Of a stretch of 31,830 nucleotides of DNA, positions 24,058 to 31,741 are shown piece by piece. The notes beneath the pieces are model-generated. The model worked only from the letters and a program-made list of their open reading frames with translations, made no database searches and was not told the origin of the DNA. Positions within the stretch are counted from its first letter, which is position 1, and each line of letters begins with the position of its first letter. A program made the position numbers and the translations under genes. This DNA is from Treponema sp. (GTDB lineage Bacteria; Spirochaetota; Spirochaetia; Treponematales; Breznakiellaceae), in NCBI GenBank assembly GCA_031274565.1, contig JAISPY010000120.1:1-31830 (forward strand), written 5' to 3'.

Positions 24058-24741
24058 GGGTCCTATGGCGGTACCCACAAAGGGTTCCCCTTGCAGGATT
24101 TTTTTGAGGTTTTCCAGGTTGCGCCCTGCAGCGCAGATCACGAGCAGACCGAGTTGCGCCGCGTGCCTGCTTGCCACCGGGTCAAAGGGAACGTTCTTCC
24201 CGGGCGTCCAGGCGTCCCCCACCAGGGCGCGGAACGCTGCCCAGCTTAGGGTGTCAAGGGGTTTGGCATCAGGATTGGTCCGGGGATCATCCGTATAGAC
24301 CTGTTCAATGTTGGATAAATTGATCACCCTATCAGCCTTGAACCGTTCCGCGAGGAGTACCGCATCATAATCAGAGGAGAATCCTGGTTTCCAGCCTGCC
24401 GCCACCAGTACGCGGCCTTCAAATACCGCCTGGGTTGGATCCGTTACCACTGCTTGGGTACACCAGGCGCCGCATATCCCCCGGATGAGTTCCGCATTGA
24501 GCCGGGTCGCCATGATGCCAATCCAATCGGCCTGCTCAGGGGAAACGGCGGTCCCGGATAGAACCCGGTAGGCCTGCTGCCAGGTCCGGGCAGGTCCGCC
24601 TCCGCCCACCACGAAAATAAACCGGCGCTCTGGATCCTGGGCTAACAGGGTTTTGATGAGGGAAATGAAATCCTTCAAAAAAGGCGCATCCACCGTATCG
24701 GGGGCTACAATAGAGCCGCCCAGGGAAATGACGGTAATCAT
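24052..24741 (-). CDS. pyrH: UMP kinase, archaeal/spirochete type
   Basis: This kinase of the amino-acid-kinase fold (PF00696) should convert UMP and ATP to UDP and ADP. The 229-aa protein begins with ISLGGSIVAP (phosphate-binding glycine loop, residues 5-14). It continues with FVVGGGGPARTW (about 43-54) and the nucleotide-site region VINLSNIEQVYTDDPR (about 138-153), then LSWAAFRALVGDAWTPGKNVPFDP, typical of the archaeal and spirochete UMP kinase group rather than the bacterial hexameric PyrH. AAGGAA lies 7-8 bases before the ATG. It is last in a minus-strand gene row behind the TIG lipoprotein. Whether a bacterial-type pyrH also exists elsewhere in the genome cannot be seen. Confidence 0.85.
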   Translation of the reverse strand: MITVISLGGSIVAPDTVDAPFLKDFISLIKTLLAQDPERRFIFVVGGGGPARTWQQAYRVLSGTAVSPEQADWIGIMATRLNAELIRGICGAWCTQAVVTDPTQAVFEGRVLVAAGWKPGFSSDYDAVLLAERFKADRVINLSNIEQVYTDDPRTNPDAKPLDTLSWAAFRALVGDAWTPGKNVPFDPVASRHAAQLGLLVICAAGRNLENLKKILQGEPFVGTAIGPL

Positions 24742-24784
24742 TATGGTTCCTTTTACGCTCCTTCAAATGGTATGGTATCGAACG

Positions 24785-26428
24785 TTATTGTATATACATA
24801 CCCGTAATGGTAATATCGCTCCAGAGGGAAGAATAGGAGGCTAAGTCGCCAATCGCTTCTTCCCAGAGATTTTGTAGGGCATAATCCCGGTTACGCACCG
24901 TAATCCTGCCCCGGGGATCCATCTGAGAAAGGGACCCCTGGCCCCGGGAAAAGGCGATCCGCTGGTTATCCAGATTGCCGAAATAGTAAACCCCTGGATC
25001 AGGGGGCAGATTAAAGTCCTCGGGAGCCGCCGCTGCTCCCAGGCTGGGATCCACCGGTATCCAGCCGAATCCCTCAATCCAGAATTCCGCCCAGTAATGA
25101 CGGCTGGATGAGCGGCTGCGGTTTATAAGCACCCCGGAAACCGGAATGGCCGGTATAGCCACCGCTCGGGCCAGGGCGCAGAAGAGGAGTACTCCCGAAT
25201 AGGCATCCGCCTGTTTTTCCGCGAGCGCTTCCAGGGCGCTGTTATGGAGCGGGGTCTTCTGGATTCCCCCGGCATTGATGAGCCATTCGTATAGTTTCCG
25301 GGCTTTTTCATAGGGATTCCGCTCTCTGCCGACGATGTCATTCGCTGCCCCAGCCACCGCAGGATTATCCGAAGGGATAAGCCCGGAAGGAAGGGTATAT
25401 ACCGTGGGAATCGGGGAGTCTCCGGCCGGGCGAATGGACTGGCTCCTCAGGGTGGTTTCCAGGGCGTACACATCAACCACGTAGGATAGGCTTATACGGA
25501 CACTGGTATGGGCGACCAGATCGGTTAATTGAAAGAGGGTGGTTCCCTGGTAATTTTCCGCAAAAGGTTCCCGGTTGCGGGACAAGAGGGTAACCTGCCG
25601 CTGGGAAGCGGAACTAACCGGATGAGGAACCCAAAGGTACAAGGTATTGGGGACCTCCGCCTCCTGGACCTGGATATCCACCGTATAGGCAATGGTGTAG
25701 CTCCGTTTTTCTTTGAAGGTTTTGGTCCCCGGCTTGCCGGTAACCGTAAAGGAGACCGGCTTGGAAGTTCCCCGGCCGGTCCGCACGAGGAGATCCCCGC
25801 TTACCGCGCCGTCAGGAACCCGCAGGCGGATCTCCCGATCGCTCCACAGCTCATAGCCGAATTCCATCTCGAAAACCTCTACCACTTCCGGTTCTGCGGT
25901 TTCAATGGGCGCTCCGGGGGAGGGTTCGGCATTCCAGGTGAAGAACACCCCGCTTTTTTCCCGGGAAGCACCGAAGCCGCTTCCCTGGATGGTTATGAGG
26001 GAGCCTATGGAACCGGATTCAGGTTTTACCGAGCTGATGAGGGGTTCCCTACCGACATTCGGGTTTTGTACCAACTCCGGCATGGCCGCCCGGTTTGAAA
26101 ATAACAGGGGATTACTCTTCATGCCCTCCCGATGTACATATACCAGCCCAGATGCGCCAAATTCCGGGATCCGCAGGGTGATGCGATCATCCTGCCAGCT
26201 CAGGTATGAGGAGGTGGTCGGGGGAATACCCGCAATGGTGATGTAGGATGCATCCCGTTCAGCCCCAAACTTACTCCCTACAATGGTGAGGACCTCTCCG
26301 CTCATGCCTATCCGGGGATTCAGGGAGACAATAACCGGGGCGTCTCCCTTACAGGAAGAAAAAACCGCCCAGAGCCAAGGCAAAAACAGCACATACCAGG
26401 CCCCTGTATGCTTAGAACGGAGTCTCAT
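24785..26428 (-). CDS. TIG-domain lipoprotein with transglutaminase-like domain lacking the catalytic Cys
   Basis: This 547-aa protein starts with a lipoprotein signal (basic MRLRSK, hydrophobic core, lipobox FSSC). Two IPT/TIG immunoglobulin-like domains follow (about residues 32-115 and 128-230), then a beta-rich linker of the type preceding bacterial transglutaminases (about 235-350). The transglutaminase-like core is about 365-465. Aligned without gaps to the family pattern GDCxxxAxLxxALARAxGIPA, the Cys position is Ala409 (in KQADAYSGVLLFCALARA). His444 (in RHYWAEFW) and Asp460 (in PVDPSLG) are kept, so the domain is probably not an active transglutaminase. The start was chosen for the signal peptide; it overlaps the previous gene by 17 bases. 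It likely sits on a membrane surface facing the periplasm. Confidence 0.82.
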   Translation of the reverse strand: MRLRSKHTGAWYVLFLPWLWAVFSSCKGDAPVIVSLNPRIGMSGEVLTIVGSKFGAERDASYITIAGIPPTTSSYLSWQDDRITLRIPEFGASGLVYVHREGMKSNPLLFSNRAAMPELVQNPNVGREPLISSVKPESGSIGSLITIQGSGFGASREKSGVFFTWNAEPSPGAPIETAEPEVVEVFEMEFGYELWSDREIRLRVPDGAVSGDLLVRTGRGTSKPVSFTVTGKPGTKTFKEKRSYTIAYTVDIQVQEAEVPNTLYLWVPHPVSSASQRQVTLLSRNREPFAENYQGTTLFQLTDLVAHTSVRISLSYVVDVYALETTLRSQSIRPAGDSPIPTVYTLPSGLIPSDNPAVAGAANDIVGRERNPYEKARKLYEWLINAGGIQKTPLHNSALEALAEKQADAYSGVLLFCALARAVAIPAIPVSGVLINRSRSSSRHYWAEFWIEGFGWIPVDPSLGAAAAPEDFNLPPDPGVYYFGNLDNQRIAFSRGQGSLSQMDPRGRITVRNRDYALQNLWEEAIGDLASYSSLWSDITITGMYIQ

Positions 26429-26981
26429 CACTTTGTTTGGGAGGAGCCGTATCTCCCGGCGGCTCCTTGGCGGGAGGTTCCTGAGCATCGGGAAGTTCCG
26501 TTTGCTCTTTTGGGTAAGGATGTAATTCCAGTTGTATGACGATATGGGCCTCTTCTTCGGAATTCACTGAACCAAGGGGGAAGAAATAGATCCGTTCCCC
26601 GAATTCCAGGGGTATGGTCTGGATGGTTGTCTGATACTGGATGCCTTGGTTAGGAATATCCACCCATATCTGCCCCTGGGCGACTATCAAGAGCTTGTCC
26701 CCACGAAAATAGGGGGTGAATTGCACTGCCACCAAAATATTGGCGCCCACGAGCTTCAAGCTCACGGGCTTTCCCGGAATCGTAACCTTTGAATTGAAGG
26801 AATTCCAGACCTCCTCTTGGTTTTTCTCCACTACCCGGGCAATGATGTCGAAGACCACCGCCCGTTCTTTGAGACCCGGCAACAGTTCTTCCAGAGCAGG
26901 TTCTTGGGTCGCTCCCCCAGTAGCAAGCAACAACAGGCTGCCGAAGAGGGTTACTCGCCCTAAAAGCGCATGGGGTCTCAT
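26412..26981 (-). CDS. Exported protein of unknown function
   Basis: This 189-aa protein has a signal peptide (about residues 1-25, LFGSLLLLATGGATQ). A beta-rich domain follows (about 40-160, containing SKVTIPGKPVSLKLVGANILVAV, pieces such as GDKLLIVAQGQIWVDI, and QTTIQTIPLEFGERIYFFPLG). The tail is Pro/Glu-rich (about 163-189). I do not recognise the family. It has no catalytic motif that I can see and may be a periplasmic binding or structural protein. Its ATG overlaps the anti-sigma stop in an ATGA junction, so the two are translationally coupled. It may be part of, or a target of, the ECF sigma pathway. Confidence 0.75.
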   Translation of the reverse strand: MRPHALLGRVTLFGSLLLLATGGATQEPALEELLPGLKERAVVFDIIARVVEKNQEEVWNSFNSKVTIPGKPVSLKLVGANILVAVQFTPYFRGDKLLIVAQGQIWVDIPNQGIQYQTTIQTIPLEFGERIYFFPLGSVNSEEEAHIVIQLELHPYPKEQTELPDAQEPPAKEPPGDTAPPKQSDETPF

Positions 26982-27541
26982 CGGCTTCCGGTTCTCCTAG
27001 AATAATCCGCAGCCCTCAGGATGGTTGGTTCCCCGGAACCGGAGAAATTGCTGGTTTCGGGAAGCCGTATGATCACCATATCCGTCATATCCTGATTTCC
27101 CAGGTATTGCAGCACCTCATGTATATCCGATGTGGGGATGATGCCCTGCATATGCATCAGCTCCCCGGAGGCCATGGTATCCTGCTGGGGCGGAGTCGCC
27201 GCAGGCTGTCGCAACAGGGTCAAGGCAAAGGCGATGATGAGGAACGCCGCCCCTGCAGCCACTGCCGGCAGGGGAACCGTAAAAGTACGGCGCCAGATGG
27301 TTTGGCTCCGTTTCCATCCCCAGGTTTTGGGTTCCCACTGGGCTATATGCTGCCACACCCGATCCTGTGCGACTGCCACGCCGATAGGCTGCTTCCCCAG
27401 GGCTTCCGAGCAGTTCCTGAACCGTTCAAGTTTGGCGCTGCATGCTGGACAGGATTGCAAGTGCAACTCCATTTTTTCTTTCCATGGAGCAGGAAGCTCC
27501 CGATCCAGGTATACCGACAGCATTTGATAATCAGGACACAT
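26978..27541 (-). CDS. Anti-sigma factor with zinc-finger (ZAS) domain and one membrane helix
   Basis: This membrane protein should hold the adjacent ECF sigma factor inactive until a signal arrives. The 187-aa protein has an N-terminal zinc-binding anti-sigma domain with Cys2 and the motif HLQSCPAC (His27, Cys31, Cys34). One membrane helix follows (about residues 88-110), then a periplasmic domain (about 112-187) with MQGIIPTSDIHEVLQYLGNQ. The start at 27541 has AAGGA 8 bases upstream, inside the sigma gene; the alternative ATG at 27550 touches that site. It overlaps the sigma gene by 11 bases, as is usual for cognate pairs. Confidence 0.85.
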   Translation of the reverse strand: MCPDYQMLSVYLDRELPAPWKEKMELHLQSCPACSAKLERFRNCSEALGKQPIGVAVAQDRVWQHIAQWEPKTWGWKRSQTIWRRTFTVPLPAVAAGAAFLIIAFALTLLRQPAATPPQQDTMASGELMHMQGIIPTSDIHEVLQYLGNQDMTDMVIIRLPETSNFSGSGEPTILRAADYSRRTGSR

Positions 27542-28055
27542 GTGAACCATCCTTCGATAAAAGCCCGGCCAAGCGCTCCCGGGCTCTAAATACCCGAACT
27601 TTTACATTTCCCTCACTAATACCCAAGGCACGTCCAATTTCTTTATAATTCAACTCACCATATTCTTTTAATATCAATACAATACGCAAATTTTCCGGTA
27701 ATTTTTCCAGGGCTTGCTGCACTTCCACCTGCGTTTCTTGGTTAATCAGCACCTGCTCTCCGGTCTCTGCAACCCTGGTATCCTCACGGAAGGCCTTTTG
27801 ATATGCCTTCCGTTCCCGCTCTTTACGTTTAGCATAATTGAGCGCGGCGTTTTTAACTACCCGGATAAGCCAATATTTTGCTTCTTCGGCATTCGGAAAA
27901 ACCATATTTTTTTCGTACAGTCGAAAAAAAGCCTCCTGGCACAGATCCTCCGCCGCTTCTTCGCTGTTGGCAATACGATAGGCAACCCTAAAGAGTATCG
28001 GGAATACCGTATGATACAGTCTACGGAATTCCGTCATAGATGCCTTATCATCCAT
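27531..28055 (-). CDS. ECF-family sigma factor
   Basis: This alternative sigma factor probably controls an envelope or stress response. The 174-aa protein has region 2 (about residues 12-78) with ANSEEAAEDLCQEAFFRLYE and KYWLIRVVKNAALNYAKRK. Region 4 (about 112-165) has LPENLRIVLILKEYGELNYK and the recognition helix ISEGNVKVRVFRARERL. No clear ribosome site precedes the ATG at 28055. Other starts (TTG 28067, ATG 28037) are possible. It overlaps its anti-sigma gene and lies 61 bases downstream of cysS on the same strand. No terminator with a T-run separates them, so some expression with cysS is possible. Confidence 0.88.
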   Translation of the reverse strand: MDDKASMTEFRRLYHTVFPILFRVAYRIANSEEAAEDLCQEAFFRLYEKNMVFPNAEEAKYWLIRVVKNAALNYAKRKERERKAYQKAFREDTRVAETGEQVLINQETQVEVQQALEKLPENLRIVLILKEYGELNYKEIGRALGISEGNVKVRVFRARERLAGLLSKDGSHVS

Positions 28056-28116
28056 AGCTAAAAACAAGTTGGGGCCTCAATCGTTACACCCTGCCGGTAT
28101 GCGGAGGGGACCGGTT

Positions 28117-29541
28117 TTACCCACGCCGCCATACCGTTCCGGCGGGCCTGTCTTCCAGGATAATGCCCTGTTCTTTTAAGGTCTGCCGGATCTGATCCGC
28201 TCGGGCAAAATCCCGAGCTTTTTTTGCCGCCGCCCGTTCCGCGATCAATCCTTCAATCGCCATACGTTGCTCCGGAGTTTCCGTCGGGGTCTGGGGTTCC
28301 GTTGCTCCTGCCAGGTTAAGCCCCAATACTTCGTCCATGGTGAAGGCCACCTTAAGCGCTTCCTCAGCCCCTACCGCAGGGTCCCGGAGGAGTCCCCAGA
28401 GTTCGGCCAAACCCCGAGGGGTCGCCAGATCATCCTCCAGCGCGGCGTTGAAAGCCGCGAGGTACGTCTCGGCCTTGCCTTGGGTAAGCGGGGGAGCAGG
28501 ATCCCCCCGGGCTTTCATCCGATCTCTGATACGATCCAGGAGGGATTTCCGGGCATTATGGGCACTTTCCAGGGCTTCATAGGAAAACTGCACCTGGTTC
28601 CGGTAGTGAGCACCCAAAAGAAAATACCGGTAATCGAGGGGATCATACCCTGCGTCGATGAGGTTTTGAAGGGTCAGGAAATCCCCGGCGGATTTGGACA
28701 TCTTACCCTTATCCAAAACCAGGAATTCGTTGTGGATCCAGTACCGTACCCAGGGATGGTTCCCTGTGGCGGCTTCGCTTTGGGCAATCTCATTGGTATG
28801 ATGGATGGACACATGGTCGATGCCCCCGGCATGGATATCAAAGGTTTCCCCCAGATATTTGATGCTCATGGCGGAACATTCGATATGCCAGCCCGGATAG
28901 CCCCGCCCCCAGGGGCTGTCCCATACCATGGCCTGCTGTTCAAATTTACTCTTGGTGAACCAGAGGACAAAGTCCTGGGGGTTTCGCTTGTTTTCATCCG
29001 CTCCGACTCGGGCCACGACCTTCTGGTCATCCAGACGCAGTCTGCCCAGTTCCCCGTAGCCAGCAGACTTGGTGATATCGAAGTAGAGGTTCCCCCCGGC
29101 GCGATAGGTGAACCCCCGCTCCTCGATCCGTTGGATGAGGGCAATCATATCGGCTATATGCTCGGTAGCCTTACAGATCACCGTGGGCTTCTGGATATTC
29201 AGCCGTTCCGTATCTTGGAAAAAGCGCTGGGTATAGAGATCCGCCACTTCCCTGACGCTTTTCCCCCGTTCTTCCGCACTTTTGAGCATCTTGTCATCCC
29301 CCTCGTCGTTATCTCCGGAGAGATGCCCCACATCGGTGATGTTCATCACATGAGTTACGGTAAAGCCTGCCCGCCGCAGGGTCCTGACCAAGACATCGTG
29401 CAGTACATAGGCCCGGAGGTTCCCGATATGGGCGTAGTTATATACGGTGGGACCGCAGCCGTAGAAACCAACTCTTCCTGGATTGAGGGGTTCAAAGGGC
29501 TGTAAGGTCCGCCCTAGGGTATTGAATAAGGTAAGCGCCAT
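28117..29541 (-). CDS. cysS: Cysteinyl-tRNA synthetase
   Basis: This enzyme charges tRNA-Cys with cysteine, using ATP. The 474-475-aa class I synthetase has the zinc-ligand Cys29 in FYGCGPTVYNYAHIGNLR, and the HIGH-type signature HIGN at residues 38-41. The WHIECSAMS zinc-site motif and HHTNEIAQSEAATG follow, then the KMSKS loop (GKMSKSAGDF) and a C-terminal helical anticodon-binding domain with a short tail. The start at 29541 (MALTLFNT) has GGAGG about 4 bases upstream. The frame stays open further upstream, but that extension would run into murB and is not conserved-looking. It diverges from murB with about 49 bases between start codons. Confidence 0.97.
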   Translation of the reverse strand: MALTLFNTLGRTLQPFEPLNPGRVGFYGCGPTVYNYAHIGNLRAYVLHDVLVRTLRRAGFTVTHVMNITDVGHLSGDNDEGDDKMLKSAEERGKSVREVADLYTQRFFQDTERLNIQKPTVICKATEHIADMIALIQRIEERGFTYRAGGNLYFDITKSAGYGELGRLRLDDQKVVARVGADENKRNPQDFVLWFTKSKFEQQAMVWDSPWGRGYPGWHIECSAMSIKYLGETFDIHAGGIDHVSIHHTNEIAQSEAATGNHPWVRYWIHNEFLVLDKGKMSKSAGDFLTLQNLIDAGYDPLDYRYFLLGAHYRNQVQFSYEALESAHNARKSLLDRIRDRMKARGDPAPPLTQGKAETYLAAFNAALEDDLATPRGLAELWGLLRDPAVGAEEALKVAFTMDEVLGLNLAGATEPQTPTETPEQRMAIEGLIAERAAAKKARDFARADQIRQTLKEQGIILEDRPAGTVWRRG

Positions 29542-29558
29542 GAAACCTCCGTTACTGC

Positions 29559-29586
29559 TTGCGCGACTCGTATATGCTACTATACT
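29559..29586 (+). promoter_or_regulatory. Candidate sigma-70 promoter of murB (leaderless mRNA)
   Basis: TTGCGC (29559-29564), a 16-base spacer, then TATACT (29581-29586) places the transcript start at about 29592-29594. That is at the first murB ATG (29591) or just before the second (29597). No Shine-Dalgarno sequence precedes either ATG. Confidence 0.5.
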
Positions 29587-29590
29587 GAAA

Positions 29591-30550
29591 ATGAGTATGG
29601 TTAGCTTACGGAAATTCATAGAAAAAATCAATACGGAAACGGGCTTTACCGGAGATCTCCGGTATGACGAGCCTTTGGCCCTGCATACCACGTTTAAGGT
29701 GGGAGGGCCTGCGGATCTGTGGATCAGGCCTGAAGCGGCCTGTTTCCTTGAGTATGGGGCATCCCTGCTCTGTCAGGCCAAAGCTGCATCCATTCCGGTC
29801 TTTATCTTGGGCGGCGGGGCGAATGTGGTAGTGGCAGATCAGGGTATCCGGGGCATTGTTCTGGATACCGGCGGCTGGTCGGGGACGTGCTTTGCCGGGG
29901 AGGAAGCCATCATCCGCTCTGGCACCCGGATCGATACGGCCTTGGAAACCTTGGCCGTGCACCAGCGGGGAGGGCTGGAATTCCTCGCGGGTATGCCCGG
30001 GTCCTTGGGGGGGGCGCTGTGGATGAACGCCCGGTGCTATGAAAAAGCGGTTTCCGAGGTATTAGTTGCCGCTGCATATCTGGATGAGCACTTCCGCCGG
30101 TCTCTTGCGCCCTATAAACCGGAGGATTACGGCTATAAGAAAAGCCCCTTCCAACGCCGGGAGGTCCTCATCCTCTCGGTCCGGGTGCGGACAAGCCCGC
30201 GACCCGAGGCGGCAATCCGGCGGGAAATGGCACACTACCATCTGGACCGGGAACAAAAAGGCCACTACCGTTTCCCTTCAGCAGGCTCTGCCTTTAAAAA
30301 CAACCGGGATTTTGGCAAGCCCACCGGGAAGATCATCGATGAATTAGGCTTACGGGGCCTCCGGATCGGCGGGGCCGCAGTGGCGCCCTGGCACGGCAAT
30401 ATCATCATCAACACCGGCAATGCCCGCGCCCAGGATATCCGCGCCTTAGTCCGCATCATCACCCTCCACGTCAAAAGCGCCCGGGGGATAGATCTGGAAC
30501 CAGAGATCTGTTTTGTGGGGGACTGGCCGGAAGAACCTCCCGACGGCTAA
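29591..30550 (+). CDS. murB: UDP-N-acetylenolpyruvoylglucosamine reductase
   Basis: MurB reduces UDP-GlcNAc-enolpyruvate to UDP-MurNAc with NADPH and FAD, a committed step in peptidoglycan synthesis. The 319-aa protein has the FAD-binding pattern HTTFKVGGPADLWI (about residues 32-45), the LGGGANVVVADQGIRGIVLD loop, and MPGSLGGALWMNARCY. The active-site segment PSAGSAFKNN has the expected catalytic Ser233, followed by IDELGLRGLRIGGAAVAPWH. Starts at 29591 and 29597 are both possible; neither has a ribosome site. Murein synthesis is unrelated to the motility genes. The gene ends in a 4-base tail-to-tail overlap with the TM2 gene. A G8 run encodes part of the LGGA motif. Confidence 0.95.
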   Translation: MSMVSLRKFIEKINTETGFTGDLRYDEPLALHTTFKVGGPADLWIRPEAACFLEYGASLLCQAKAASIPVFILGGGANVVVADQGIRGIVLDTGGWSGTCFAGEEAIIRSGTRIDTALETLAVHQRGGLEFLAGMPGSLGGALWMNARCYEKAVSEVLVAAAYLDEHFRRSLAPYKPEDYGYKKSPFQRREVLILSVRVRTSPRPEAAIRREMAHYHLDREQKGHYRFPSAGSAFKNNRDFGKPTGKIIDELGLRGLRIGGAAVAPWHGNIIINTGNARAQDIRALVRIITLHVKSARGIDLEPEICFVGDWPEEPPDG

Positions 30551-31056
30551 AAATCTTCGAGGGGGGAATCGGTGTCCATCAATTCCGGGAGGGTATACAC
30601 CAGGATACCGGATTTACGAACCCGAATTTCCGCGAATCCCTTGGAAACCAGGGCGTCCAGGTCTTTCTTTGCCTCATCCATGGAAATATTAGCCGCCAGG
30701 GCCACTTCACTGGCGGTAAGAATACCTTTGTTCTCTTTGGCCAATTTGAGGATGACCCGTTCCACGGTTTCTTTTTCTTTGACCACCTGGGCATTCCCGT
30801 CATACGCATACCGCCAGTGCTGCGGCCTATGTCGATACTGCATACTGCTGTGGTTAAAAAGAGCATTCCGAATATTCGCCTCCCGCACTTGCCCAGGGAG
30901 GGTAAAAAAATCGTAAATGGCCCCGACCATACCCAGTCCGCCGGTACACATCCAGAGGATACCCGTCGGGATTTTTCCCAAATAAAAACGATGGAAACCC
31001 AAAGCTCCGCATCCTGATATAAGCCAAAGCAAATATGCTATACCGACACTGTACAT
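30547..31056 (-). CDS. TM2-domain membrane protein with C-terminal winged-helix-like domain
   Basis: This 169-aa protein has an N-terminal TM2 domain: two membrane helices (about residues 4-22 and 28-48) around the signature GCGALGFHRFYLGK, followed by the GGLGMVGAIYDFF pattern. A linker (about 60-95) and a C-terminal helical domain follow (about 97-165, KETVERVILKLAKENKGILT, then SEVALAANISMDEAKKDLDAL and VSKGFAEIRVR). The second domain reads like a small winged helix (two helices, recognition helix, beta wing). ATG 31056 has GGAGG 5 bases upstream; ATG 31059 adjoins it. The domains could make it a membrane-bound DNA-binding or protein-binding regulator. Function is unknown. Confidence 0.82.
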   Translation of the reverse strand: MYSVGIAYLLWLISGCGALGFHRFYLGKIPTGILWMCTGGLGMVGAIYDFFTLPGQVREANIRNALFNHSSMQYRHRPQHWRYAYDGNAQVVKEKETVERVILKLAKENKGILTASEVALAANISMDEAKKDLDALVSKGFAEIRVRKSGILVYTLPELMDTDSPLEDF

Positions 31057-31114
31057 CATAACCTCCCCAAGCGTCTCAGACCTATTAAAAAGGGGCGCAT
31101 TAGGATCCGCGCAG

Positions 31115-31139
31115 GAATAACATGCTCTGCATGTTATTC
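31115..31139. promoter_or_regulatory. Perfect 10-bp inverted repeat, operator-like
   Basis: GAATAACATG, 5 bases (CTCTG), then CATGTTATTC is perfectly symmetric. It lies about 60 bases upstream of the TM2 gene and overlaps its candidate -10, where a dimeric repressor would bind. No T-run follows on either strand, so it is not a terminator. Confidence 0.55.
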
Positions 31140-31160
31140 TCATTACGTACACCATAACAA
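31131..31160 (-). promoter_or_regulatory. Candidate promoter of the TM2 gene
   Basis: On the minus strand TTGTTA (31160-31155), 18 bases, then TAACAT (31136-31131) gives a moderate sigma-70 match. The -10 lies within one arm of the inverted repeat at 31115-31139. Confidence 0.35.
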
Positions 31161-31500
31161 GATCATTCGGTCATGGTATTGCTGCGCGGGTCCTTACTAC
31201 GAAATTTTTCAATAACCTGGCTTTTTACGAGGAACTTCCCCCCATAGGATTTTGCTGTTCATTACTGACAACGTATGGTATAAGTATAGCAAGAGGAGGA
31301 ACCGGTGGCAAGTACCCGATCGGTCGCCCAAATCGTTGCAACCGGCTTTTTCAACGGTCCGGCCCCGGGACAACGTAACGGTCCGCATCAGACCTGACGG
31401 CAGCATGAATATTCTTGGAGAGGAAACCCGTTTCTCGTCCCCTATCTGCCACTACCAAAACAGGATCCATCAGATGTACATGCCCGATTAAAGCGGGACA
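31161..31500 (+). other. Region without a confident gene; possible decayed transposase end
   Basis: A frame open to 31491 contains VTVRIRPDGSMNILGEETRF, which reminds me of the C-terminal tail of integrase-type transposases. It has no start with a ribosome site. In another frame GTG 31305, behind a good AGGAGG (31294-31299), opens only 30 codons (ending 31397). The pattern could be a frameshifted, truncated mobile-element remnant. Neither reading is strong enough to call a gene. Confidence 0.25.
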
Positions 31501-31558
31501 GGGCTACTGCGTCTTGACCTTCTTTTCAGAGTAGCCGCATGTAAAATTGTATTTCTTT

Positions 31559-31617
31559 GTAGGATAAGGAATTAGGTATTTCTGTACCCCCTGTGGTGCA
31601 GCATTTCCGTATCCTAC
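31559..31617. other. Two-part stem-loop element
   Basis: GTAGGATAAGGAA (31559-31571) pairs with TTCCGTATCCTAC (31605-31617) at 12 of 13 positions. Inside it, CTGTACC (31582-31588) pairs with GGTGCAG (31595-31601), with one G-U. The nested structure could be a small RNA, a leader structure or the end of a mobile element. There is no T-run after it. Confidence 0.5.
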
Positions 31618-31668
31618 CATACATGAGCAAAGTAAATGCCGATGCCCTAACCTTCTTTTAGGGGGCGC

Positions 31669-31698
31669 TTGACATTATTAATAGAATGTTACTACAGT
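31669..31698 (+). promoter_or_regulatory. Strong sigma-70 type promoter with palindrome at the start point
   Basis: A perfect -35 TTGACA (31669-31674), 18 bases, then TACAGT (31693-31698). The expected start, near 31705, coincides with the perfect palindrome TTAACGTTAA (31706-31715), a likely operator. A GGAG ribosome site and GTG follow at 31731-31744. Confidence 0.55.
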
Positions 31699-31741
31699 AG
31701 CTTATTTAACGTTAACGATTATACTATCCAGGAGATTTCGT

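Noticed and set aside
28066..28116. Weak CCGGT/ACCGG hairpin between cysS and the sigma gene as a terminator
   Set aside because: The stem is only 5 bp with an 11-base loop and no T-run.
28267..29505. A 412-codon open frame on the plus strand opposite cysS
   Set aside because: It is the antisense shadow of cysS, which has complete family motifs. The opposite frame has no ribosome site and no recognisable domain.
29541..29691. Upstream extension of cysS by 50 codons
   Set aside because: It would overlap murB and add a non-family N-terminus. ATG 29541 has a ribosome site and the expected length.
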